Positions 23,035 to 35,591 of a DNA stretch of 64,000 bases are shown here, piece after piece; within the stretch, counting starts at the first letter, position 1; every line of letters begins with the position of its first letter. This DNA comes from Oncomelania hupensis. Taxonomy: Eukaryota; Mollusca; Gastropoda; Littorinimorpha; Pomatiopsidae. A model generated the notes under the pieces. The model worked only from the letters and a program-made list of their open reading frames with translations. It was not told where the DNA came from and did not search any database. The position numbers and the translations under genes were made by a program. The stretch covers positions 31,108,227 through 31,172,226 of the forward strand of contig CM072527.1 in the NCBI GenBank assembly GCA_036898135.1, given 5' to 3'.

Positions 23035-25752
23035 GTGAGTTCATTTCTTTGTCTCTGTGTTGTTTTGCCGATTTAAAAATAAAAATAAATAAATGAATAA
23101 TAATAATAATAATAATAATAATACATTTACCAACAATTTTTTTAATCATTGTTATGTAGCGCTTTTCCAACTCAGAACTTGCTCAAGGCGCTCTCCGATG
23201 CATGGTCTAACTCAAGCCGCCTGAGGCACCCTCTTGCTGCATTAAGCGCCTCATTGGATACCCCATGCATTGACAACAGTCCTGGGCCAACGGAAATGAG
23301 AAGAAACCTAGAGCTGGCTGGGTGTATTTGCATAGCTGTCGCTCCCCTGTCTTGGACGTGAGCGTCAGGATCTAGACGGGCGACTTCCAGTTGCTCCAAC
23401 ACACCCAGTAAGCACTAGGTCCTTTCCCACTTTTCCCAGTCGCCCAGGATTGTGCTCAGTTAGCAGGGGCTTTATACGATGCATATAGGTCAGCAGTTAG
23501 AACCTATACTGGCCAGCGCAAGCCCCTTGAGCTGCTCTTGTGCTGGAAAGGCACTCTATAAGAACGTTCAAAATTTTAAAAAAGTTTCCCGGACTTGTCC
23601 ATTGCGAGATTTCTTGAAATGGGCAGCAATTAAGCATGACCAGTATCAAAAGTTTGTGAATAAAACAACTTGTGAGTTCTGTACATATTTTAATAATAAT
23701 ACTAATAATACTGGATGCTGTATACTCGCCTTTTCCCAAATCAGTCAGGCTCAAAGCTCAAAGCGCGGCGATCTGTACCAACATACATGCTCACCTGTCT
23801 CACACACACACAACAAATACACATCCATCACTCAAACAGGTGGTGTAAAGGCAGGAAAATCGCTATTGAAAGACGGAAAGAAAATCGGATTTTTATTTTT
23901 GGAATTTTATATTGATTGCGTCCAGTACCATTATTAAAGGGAGGGAGGAAACCGGAGTGCCCGGAGAAAACCCTCGATGACCTCAATAGTCTCGTACCTA
24001 AGTCACATATGTTCGCCCCTTGCTGGAATCGAACCCGCGACCGTCGGCATAAGAAACCGGCGACTAATCCACTGCGCCACGTGGCCACCAGTTGGTTCCA
24101 GTGATAGTGTTATGTTTATTTCTGTCTCTTTTTTTCAAGTGATCGACGCAATGGGGAAACCAGGACCTGATCTAAAAATGATGAACTTGGTGTGGCCTGG
24201 CGCCTTCAAAGAATGTCTGGACATGAACAAGAAGAACGCTTTAATACCTGTGGGTAACTTTACCCCTGCTCCGTTCAATCCAAAATACTGCACCGCTGGC
24301 ATCACCTTGGCACCGGTATGTTGCGTTGTAATTATTTTGTGGTTGCCCCTTTTATAACACTGCGGCAGAACAACCTGTAGTCATTTTTTACTCAGCCCCA
24401 GGGCTGCACAAATTTAGAAAATAAAGGGATATTCACCCCATGCCACAATTTATGATTTGTTTAAAGAAGTGCTTTCACTACTTCTCGTAGCCATGTTTTC
24501 TAAAAGCTGTAAAGGGCGTTCATATTCCCAATATTATTGATAGCTGGTATGGTACTTTTCGTGATTGTGACTCAATTGTGGAGTGGTTTGGGCACATGGT
24601 ATAAATGTTTTGTTAAGCAAAGTCAAGTTATGTTAGTATTTGGATGGGTGACTGTATTTTTGAAGGCCACCACCAAAAAGACGCGAAAAAAACCAAACAA
24701 GCACAAAACATACCCCCAATTCACTCCAGTCATAAATGGGTGCCTGGCTCTGTTTGGAACCAGGGAAAGGTAAGACAGCGAGGGAGAGAAAATAAGCACC
24801 CCCCTCATTAAGCTGGCCCAGAGAAAAAAAATAAAGGAAGTCCCACGTGCCACTCTTTTCAATGTCCGAAAGCCTTTACCTTTATTTCTATTGTTTTGGG
24901 ATTTCCAGCCAACACCAACTAACCCTCTGAACATTGAAATCAACATGGGCATCTGCGTTCCGGACTCTTGCTCTGAGGCTGACCTGGCTGTCATCATCAA
25001 CACAGGTAATGTGTCACTGACTGCGTCACAGATCTTGCCAGCCGATACTTTCTACCCGTGTGAGGGACTGTTGTAAAGATGGAATGCTCCAGCAAAGGCT
25101 TGATAGGGAAAGGAACGCTCAGATGCATTCGGCTGTTATTAACAATTAAACCAAGTATGGCAAGTCATTCAAATGTATTTCCAGACTCTCACACGCAGGG
25201 CCGAAAAATCAGCATTTTCCAAAGCGTTAGTTTTGTTGGCAGTGTTGAGACTGGGCTTTGTCCTAGCAAAGCAAGAGGAAAACGTGGAATAATAGCTCAT
25301 GATCTGAACTGTGTGGAAACAAAAAAACAAACAAAAATTATAAATATTGACTGAAGCAATATTTAGAAACAGCTCAAAATGTGTTTAGAAAAATGGTAAA
25401 GCGCAATGACCTTGACCTTTGAAAAAAGTACCAAATTTGAATGAGCTAACCTGCTTAGCAGTAGTTGAAGTATCTGAAAAGTCAAAATGTTGACTTTCAG
25501 TGCAGGTTACCTTACAGTTTATTGGCCAGTGTGCAAACAGTAGGTCATTGTGTTGTTTCAGTGTTGGACAAGCTGAACATGAAGCTGCCAGCCCCTGCAT
25601 CAGCCGTGTGTCAAGTGGTGGACCCTCCCTTCGACAGCCTGGCCATCGGTGCGCTGTAAGTACCCAGTAATAAATACATTACCTACATTCATATTTCGTT
25701 AAAAGGGGACATGACTTTGTGATGGGGAATTTTGGCGCCTAACAAATCGTCG

Positions 25753-25812
<60 letters not shown>

Positions 25813-28800
25813 ACATCATCATCATACCCACCCAACGGGCTACAATGCTTCCTTTCTCTCTGTCATAACTGATGATACTATTGTCAAGTCTCACTGAATC
25901 ATGCCACGGAACTTTTATAATGTGCAGATGCATTTTAATTACTTTGTGTGTCAATGTTGCTACTGGCTGATGAACATTCTGGAGGAGTGCTGACTTTGGT
26001 TGGATCGCCAGACAGGTGGGCAAGATCAACATTCTGAATTTCAGAACCCTTGTTTTTTCATCCAGATATCCCATCTACAATATCCTGAAGAAGAAGAAGA
26101 AGAAGGAGAAGAAGAAGAAGAAGAAGAAGAAGAAGCAAACATAGAAATCTTCCCAATTTCCAAGTTTCTTTGAAAAAGGTTGACTTTCATTTATTATTTA
26201 TTTGTTATTTATCTGCTCTTGTTGTTGGTAAGACCGCACACTGGAACATATACTGCAGACAGCCCCCGTCTAAAGAGACTGAGAGAAACTGTGTGTCCCT
26301 TACCAACCTCTCTACACATCAAAATCAACAGCTGCAGAATAGACCTGGAAGCCATGATGTTCTTCATCTCCCAGGCTGGACTGACAATTGTAACAGCGTG
26401 CGACAGAGAATAAGAAGATTTATTATTGTTTTTGTTGTCATTTTCAGGGTGGTGGGAGGATTGTTCGCCCTGTTGATGATTGTTGGGACCATTGTGGATC
26501 TCATGGTTTGCCAGTTGCCAAAATGGAGGCAGGAGAAACTTCCGGATCTTTCTACAAACAGTCCTTGCGACGCCATGACATATCACGATGATATTGTACT
26601 GCTTGGAGGATTGGCAATGAATGTACCAGAACCTAGTGAGTTTGTTTTTAAAAAATATTTTTGTAAACACATTTGACAACTTAAGCACAATGCATTGAAT
26701 CTGAAACTTATGTAGGCTACAGTGAATATGACAGATCGTGCATTGCTCTTCTGTTGGAATTATTTTATGAATAATTAAAATGTGTGAGGTTAATCTATAT
26801 TGGAAGTACATCTGTTAGCCCAACATTCCAGAAAAGTTTATATCCAGCATATGCTGTGTGTAGGTGTATCACCATGAGCCTCTACAGCCCCTGACATACA
26901 GTTTGGTGTCAGAGCACTTGTTGAGCCAGACTCTGTACGTTAATAGCATTCCAACAGAGCCCAAATCTAGAACCAATCAGCCTGTTATCAAATTTGCTGA
27001 ATATATCTTTTTTATACCAGATTGTTGATTGCAAGGTTGATGTATCCTAAGAGTGCAAAGTTGTTCTTGAGAGACAAATTTATTTTATTGGAATTTAGTG
27101 GAGATGGGGGCAGGAGTGACCAAAGCATGTTGTTAACTCTTCACGAAAATGCTTCTCTGTTATTTGTTGAAGAAAATTATTTGTGTCCTCTGCATTATTT
27201 CAGTTTTTCTGCAGTGTTTTTAATTGCATTTTCCATGTGTACTAACAGGTTGGAACTACTGTTTACAGGGGAAAACAAAATTTAGTTATGGAATGGGATT
27301 TGTTAGCAACCCTTTCATCCTCATCCTCAGCTGTCTGAAACCACAGTGTTCACGCATATACACACAATACAACGTCAAATATTCCTACAGCCCGTGTAGG
27401 ACCGAGCTCGGATCGTATTTCTGTGACAGACGATCCAGGGGAGAGAACACAGACTCCAGTTACTAAGGTCTGTGTTCTCTCCCTTGGGTGGTTGGAGAAC
27501 TGTGACTTTGGCGCTGGTCCTACAATCCCATGAGTAATGCAACATGGGCAGTGAAAAGGTTAAAACAATTGCTCTCCCAAATTAACTTGGTGAATAAAAT
27601 GACCCAAGTCCTCTATATATTTTGGAGTATGGCTACTCCATTCCGATAGCATGATGTCTGATAAATAAATATCTGATCTACATATTACCAGGTACAAGGT
27701 GCTGTTGACAGGCAAAAGATAAAAATGTGGTCTTTGAGTGGAGTATGATACTATTATTACATAGCACTCCCGTATTCATGTGGTGAATAAAATTATATTT
27801 GTCTGTCTTTGTTGTTTCAGAGTTTGGCTACAAGATTCTCATAGCTTTCTCTGTGTATACCAACGGAGCCAAACTGCTGTCGACGGAGCAGACAGCAGGA
27901 ACTCTAGGATGCATTCACGGCATTCGCTTTCTCTCCATGACGTGGGTTGTTCTTGGGCACTCCTACCTTATGCCCATTGGTGCTTCAGGTAATTTAAAGA
28001 AAACTGTTCAACATTATTTGATTTAATTTTTTTTTTGTTGTTTAAACTTTTAAATTTTTTTTCAATTTATGTTACACACATTTATTTGATAGTTATTAAG
28101 TATATTGTATTGTTTTTATTTTATTATTTTTCTTATTATTATTATGAATATTTATCCGCCTAATCTATACTTTGCTCTAGGCCTATGCTATCCTTCTATC
28201 CTATCCCGTAACTCAAAGGTCGTTGGGGCACCACAGATGATCGTTTAAAAAGCGTACTCCATCTTTCTCTGTCCTCAGCAACCCTCATGGCTTTGCTCAG
28301 TGTCAAGCCAGTCCATTCTCGAATGTTGTCCTCCCACCTCTTTTTCTGTCTTCCTCTTTTTCTGCCTCCTTGCACCGTGCAAGTATTTGCAAGACCTGAT
28401 GCTCTGGTGATGTGGCCATGTCATCGGAATGTCCGTTTCTTCACCACTGTGAGCATGTCATCCGGGTTGTCCAATGACTTGTGTGATGGTCTGTCAGACT
28501 TTGTTGTTGGTGATGTGCTGGGTATAGGAAATGCCCAGAAGTCTTCTGTAGCACCTCATCTCCATGCTTTGTATTCTTCGTTGTAGGTCTGCTGTAAGGG
28601 TCCATGTTTCGCAAGTGTATAGGAAGATGGAGATGACAAGGGAGCGCAGCAACCTTACCTTGGAATGTAGACTGATGGTCCTGTCTTTCCAAATGGGCTT
28701 CAACCTTGCCAGGGGTTGTTTCAGCGGATCTTTTATGCGGATCGGGGGTTGTCCGGTCCTGATTTGGCTCGGAAGAGTCCGCTGGACCTAAAGCAATAAT

Positions 28801-31800
28801 CAGGTAATGTAATGTAACCTTGCCAGGGCAGCAGTTGTTTGCGATCCTGGAGAAGACTTCCTGTCGGGACCCATTGTCTGATACAATGGCTCCTAAATAT
28901 TTGAAGCTATGCACTGTGTTGAGGTATTGGCCTTGGACTTTGATGTCCGTGTTGATGTCATTGGTGTTGTTGGTCATCATTTTGGTCTTCTCTGCACTTA
29001 TTTCCATTCCATAGGCTTTGGAGTGATGTCAAAACGGAGGTTGGAGATAGCTCTACCCCCTATGCTAACTGTGCCTTCGTGATCTGCAAAGGCATCTGGC
29101 ATCTGCGCTCTAGGAAGATGTTAAAGAGTGTTGGAGAGAGTAGGCATCCTTGACGCACACCGATTGTTGTTCTGAACCAGTTCCTGATGGCGCTGTTGTG
29201 GAGGACTGCACTGGTAGCCTTTTCATACAGGTTTTTGATTACTTTAATAGTGTTAGGACCGATGTTGTACACTCTCATGATTGCCCACAGAGCTGACTGC
29301 CAGACTCGGTCAAACGCTATCTTGAAGTCTACAAACAGATGATATAGATGTTGTTGGTGCTGTAGGTATTTCTCGCAGATTATTTTGAGGTTGAAAATCT
29401 GTTCAGTGGTACTTCGCCCTGCCCTGAATCCTGCTTGTTCTTCAGCTATGATTTGTTCAGCTTGGGGTTTCAACCTGTTGAGTTTTATTTTCAGGAGGAC
29501 CTTGCGGTGATGGCTGATGAGGCTGATTGTGCGGTAATTTTCACACTCCTGAAGGTTACCTTTTTTGGGAAGAGTGATGACAAGTGACTGGGTCCATGGT
29601 GTAGGCCACTCCCCACTCTTCCAGATCTTGTTACAAATAATGTTGAGGGCGTTAATCATCGATTCTCTTCCTGCTTGAAGCAATTCCGCGGGAATGTTGT
29701 CCACTCCTGCTGACTTCCCCTTTTTTCAGCAATTGCACAGCTACCTCAACTTCTTCTAGGAGAATTGGTATGATTTCTTCTTCTTCTCTGTTCTGGGAAC
29801 ATGCTAGAACTGATGAGTCTCCGTTTTGGTGTGTGGTTGTAAAGGTCAGAGCAGTACTCTGTCCATCTATCCAAGACTTCTTGTTCTTCTGTAAGGCGTA
29901 TGCCAGACTTGCTTTGGGTCATGGAGACCTTGTGCTGTTTAACACTCGTCAGCTGCTTCACAGTCTGGTAAGCCTTCTTGCTGTTGTTCTTGTTCAGATT
30001 GTTCTCTTTTCCTGGCATTGATCTTCTACCCAGTTCTCCTTTGCTTTGTGCATGCCTTTTTGGATGTCATTGTTGATTTTTTGGTAGGCATCGGCTCCCT
30101 GTGAGGTGTTCTTATTATTTTTCATCTCTCTTCATTTATCACATATTTCCAAAAGTCCAGGTGTGATCCATGGTTTCTTTGGGCAGTGCTTGCCAAGGAT
30201 CTCAGTGGTGGCATCTGTCAAGCCGAGTTGAAGGCGGTGGTCATGGTGTTGACATCTACTTCACCAGCTCCCAAAATGAGCAGTGGTGCAAATTTCCCTC
30301 CAATTGTGGCTTGAAAAATTTCTGCCACCTCTGGGTCTTGCAATTTGCCCAGGTCAAGTTTCAGTCTAGTGCACTTTGCTTTATTTACTCTCTTCAAGTG
30401 GAGCCAGAAGGACATCATCACGAGATCGTGGTCACTTCAGATGTCTGCTCCTGGAAAAGTGCGTGTCCTGCCAATGTTGATGCTTGATCTGAAGCGTGTC
30501 TTGACCATGATGTAGTCGATCTGGTTATGATGCTAGCGCCAGGACTGTGCCATGTCCACCGTCTGGATGGTTCTAAGCACTTACAGGAATACAGAACAAC
30601 TTTAACTTTAAAACAAACTGTGGAAAACTCATGAAATATTAACAGTTAACTTATATATAAAAACTGATATCTCTCTAACACACACACGCACACACACATA
30701 TTTGCAAAACATCAGAACTGGGTTTATTTAAGAATGTAGGAATCGGAAAGTGCGGGTTTTTTTTATGGAAAGAAAAGCAAAATTCATCTATAAATGTAAG
30801 AATCTGATGCAAAATGGGCTCTTTCCGTCTAAAACATTTATCTAGTTCGTCTCCAGGAGGGGACAAACTAGGTCGACTTTTCAAACACTCTCATTCACTA
30901 CAACTGCACTCCCATGCACTAAAAGAGCACTCCCATGTGCTTAGAAAAAAGTTGGATCCTGGAAAAAAAGTGGGTTCCAATGACTCGCAGACACTATGAC
31001 TTTTAGGTTTGTTTCATTCATATCAATCGGTGGAAGGAAAATAATGAGTTTTAAAGAGGATTTAAATGACTGAATTTAAGATTAATATCTAAGAGAAACA
31101 GGCAGCTGGTTCCAAATACTGGGGCCCTGATAAGAGAACGTACGTTCACCATATATGATTTAGTACATTTAGTATATATATATATATTGGGCAGTTATTA
31201 AATATTTTATTGGATTTTGTTCATCATTATTTTTTACTTGTGTCGCATGACAATGGTCGATTCAGCCCTGACTCAAATTCATTATCCACGCAGCTCGTTC
31301 ACTCAGCAACAAGGCAGGAGTTGTCGTTATAAAATTTTACAACTTTATTCAGCAAACATCAACAGCTGCATACAAAATCTCTTCCTGAAAAACAACCCTT
31401 TGACAAGCAGACAGCGCTTCTGTTTATAATCAGCAATGTATAAAAGTGCAGAATGATCCAGAATGACACAATCAATAACCAATCAAACTAAAACTCGTCA
31501 CCACAATTACGCACTTTCTTATATCATAGAATGTTCTATGAATTTACAAGACCAGACTATCAATCACTAGAACCATCTGGAATCTTCAATCGATAATAAC
31601 CAAATTACCCCTTGGGGTCATGAGCAATCTTGCCACTGTAGATTGTTCAAACCTATAAAGGGAAAAGTGAAAGCCCCAGTTCAAAACCTGTCTTTCCTTT
31701 GTAGGCAAGACAGATTCACTGCGGCAACAGTACCCCCGTTGGAGTGCCGGGGGTTTTCAGTATAAATAGTATCCCCACTTTATGGAAATTTAGTGCTTTC

Positions 31801-32903
31801 TGCCGGGTGGTCACTAGGGCTTCCTATGATTGTATTATTTAGCAATATAGGCATTTTATATGTATATGTTTTGTTGATAATTTATAATGATGTTTGTATT
31901 CTATTTTGTTTTTGTAACCGGGGGTTCGAGTAGTTGGGGTAAAGCCTCAGCCGTCCCCTGCGTGGGATGTCTTTATTGTAAAGTGACTGGCCGGTGGAGG
32001 GCATTCAATTTTCCCACTAGGGTTGTTTCAGCAGATCTTTTATGCGGATCGGGGGTTGTCCTGTCCTGATTTGGCTCGGAAGAGTCCGCTGGACCTAAAG
32101 CAACAATCAATCAATCAATCAATCAATAACCAAATAATTCCAGAAAGTTCTCAGCACTGCTAGAATAATATCGACCGATGAAAGCAAACAACCTTATGCA
32201 CAGCTTTTCTAGCAACGGCACAAAATCAGATTAAAAGTAAATGCATTCAATCATTGCTTGCTTTGCAAAACAAAATGTTTGTAACTGTCGTGCATGTCTC
32301 GATAATAACAACTTGTATATAACAACATATCTAATAACAAATTGTATTTTGCATCCAAACAAGTGCCTTCAGTTCTCCTGCAGTTGGTTTGTGGGTCTGT
32401 TTCACTGCCTCAATGTAATTTCGTTTTTATTTTTTAAACGTATTTATTTATTTTATTTTTGGCTTCTTTTGTGAGAGTACATTTGCAGTTACTATGTTTT
32501 GTTCTCTTTTTTTTTTAGCCAACATGTACGGCTTCTTCTCTGAAGCGGTGGGCAAGTGGTCATTTCAAACTATCGCAAATGCCACTGTCTCTGTGGACAC
32601 CTTCTTTATATTGAGGTATGGCAGTTGATGTTGATGGTGGTGGTGGTGGTGGCGTTGTGGTTGTGGTTTTGCGTTAATAGTGATAATTGATGTGATATAT
32701 TCTATAAATAATTTTACCTTGATGTTTTTAGTGGAGCGTGTGTTTCATGAGATTGTTGGAGACTTTGTTTGGCTATGACAACATTAAACTTAACTTTTTA
32801 CTTTGAATAATAATGATAAAGATGACAGTTAAACAAAATAATGATAATAGCAACTATATCTATAATAATAATAATAATAATGATAATGATGATGATGATG
32901 ATA

Positions 32904-32971
<68 letters not shown>

Positions 32972-33871
32972 AATAATAATAATAATAACTATAGCAACAA
33001 CAATAAGTTTGAAGTGCTCAGCCAAGCAGAAGAACAGAAAGGCCTGACAGGAAGAGACGAAAGCCAACAATGTACACACACCACTGTGAAGCAGAGACAG
33101 CCAAGGCCTACGTCGCGTCTCCACCATCTCTGCCACTGGTTGCAAACAGTCTGCAGGTTTTATTGAAGTTTTACATTGCTTTCCCCGTCACAAAACGATA
33201 AACAAGGGAAGACCGTAGTTCCATCTAGGTTGCGTCATCCCCCCCCCTCCCCCGCCCTGTAATAGGTAGGCTATAATTATGATCAGTGACAGTGATGGTG
33301 GAGAGGCGACATAAGCCTCAACTATCTCTGCTACTCAGTGTGCGATGGCACATAGATTGCTGTGCTAACACTAGTAGAACTGATGCTGACACCGATAAAA
33401 TATTTATGTTTCAGTGGTCTTCTGGTCTCCTACCTCTCACTGAAGGAGCTGAAGCGTTCAGGGGGCAAGATCAACTGGTTCAAGTTTTATTTTCATCGCT
33501 TCTGGAGGTAAGTTTTTCTGTTTGTTTCTTTCCCTCTTATGTTTATTCCTTCCTTTCCCCCTTCCTTCCCCCCCCCCCACACCTCCCCTCCCATTTCCAG
33601 ATTGTGTGTGTGTGTGTCTTTGGATCAACCGTTTGGAATTCATTACCACTTTTTTTTCTCTCAGCAGCATACCAAAGATCAACCTCTTTGAAGCAAACAT
33701 CAAAGCTCACTTCCACACTAAAGTGTTCCTCTGATCTGCTCTTTCTCTGCTTTTCCCGTACATATTGCCTCACCAATAAAATGTTTATATTCTTTCTGTT
33801 ACACATTTTAGTGTTTGTGTGCATGTGTGTGGCTGTGTGAGTGTGTGTGTGCCTTTGTGTGTGTGTGTGTG

Positions 33872-33913
<42 letters not shown>

Positions 33914-34108
33914 TGTGTGTGTGTGTGAGTGGTTAATTTCCAATGCTATTTGGGTTTTTTTAAATTATTAATTTTAATGCAATAGCTTGTACTCTTTTGT
34001 ACTGTGCATGTGCCTGTGTTTTGATGCACCTTTGAGAGGACTGTGGTTGTTTGATAATGCCCTTTAAATAAAATTATTTGTATTTATTTATTTATTTATT
34101 TATTTATT

Positions 34109-34143
<35 letters not shown>

Positions 34144-35497
34144 ATGCTTGAGTGGCTCCCGCAACAAAGAAAATTGCAACTTTATTGTTTTCGGTTGTTT
34201 TAAATTTAAAGTTTTTTTGTTTTGTTTTTTAGGCTGACTCCACCCTACATGCTGATCATTTTCATGTACTTGGCTCTGGGCAAATACTTTGGCTCTGGTC
34301 CGCAATGGCTGCCGGAAATGGGCGACCGAGATAACTGCAAGAAAGCATGGTGGACGAATCTACTCTATATCAACAACTTTGTATACAGTGACCAAATGGT
34401 CAGTTTTCTTTGAATTCTTTGTGTGTGTCTGTGACAGAGAGGGGCAAAGGGCTGGAGGGGTGGGCATGAGGGAGAGGTGGGGGTAATAAGCAGGGTGGGT
34501 GGGTGATGGTAGTGTAGTGGGGTGAGGATGAGAGGAGGAAGGGGAGGGGGGTTAAGAGTGAAAGAGAACGCTTGAAGAAAGTTTGGTGGCCCTGGACAAA
34601 GCTACTGAATATTAACAAGTGAGTATACAGCGACCAATGGTAAATATGCTTTGATCTTTCATTGTGTGAGAAAGATGGAGAGGGTTAAGCCGCATGAGAC
34701 AGGGGTGGGGGTTGGGGGAGGGAAGGAGAGGGAAGAGAGAGGGGGGGAAGAACTGCAAATAAGCTTTTTGGTGGGCAAGCTTCTGCATGTTAATTAATTT
34801 TGTGTGCCACCACCAAATGGTAATTAGTATTTTTTAACATTTTATTTTATCCTTGTGAAAGAGAGGGAGAGAAAGGGTGGGAGTTGGAAGTGATGATAGG
34901 GTTGGGGGAAGGGGAGAGGGTGCGGGAGGGAGAGAGAGAGATCATGGATAAGCTTCCTCTATGTCAAGCACTTTTGAGCACAGTAGCCAAATGGCAATAA
35001 TAATAATATTCCTATCCTATCCTATCCTATCCTATCCTGTCCCGTAACCCCACACCAGCTCAATGCCTATGTGAGCAGCACTCTTTGGTTCCCCCACATT
35101 TTGCTGGCTGCGGGCTATTTATAGCTTGCCTACACCCTCCCTTCCAGTGAAATTAAAGGAAAGAAGCACCGGCGAAGCTATCGGCGAAGCTATTTATAGC
35201 TAGCCTGGCTGAACTAACCTCAAAACCTAAAAGCTTTGGTTGAGTCAGTGTGACCCGGAGGTCGTAGGGGCACCACAGATGATCGTTTAACCAGCATACT
35301 CCATCTTTCTCTGTCCTCAGCAGCCCTGATGGCTTCGCTCAGTGTCAAACCAGTCCATTCTCGAATGTTGTCCTCCCACCTCTTTTTCGGTCTCCCTCTT
35401 CTTCTACCTCCTTGCACTGTGCCTTGCAGAATAGTCTTTGTAAGGCCTGATGATCTGGTGACGTGGCCATACCATCGGAGTTTCCGTTTCTTTGCAC

Positions 35498-35533
<36 letters not shown>

Positions 35534-35534
35534 T

Positions 35535-35591
<57 letters not shown>

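Noticed and set aside
24030..24092. Functional tRNA gene on the minus strand
   Set aside because: Same reason: head of family C SINE, with further copies at 43.6 and 46.5 kb.
26170..26676. 168-codon + strand frame as an independent gene or longer exon
   Set aside because: The part before 26448 has no family similarity and lies before a clear acceptor; only 26448-26635 fits the NRF-6 reading.
27780..27992. Alternative frame (70 codons) over exon 6
   Set aside because: The other frame gives the conserved HGIRFLSMTWVVLGHS block and joins both neighbours in phase.
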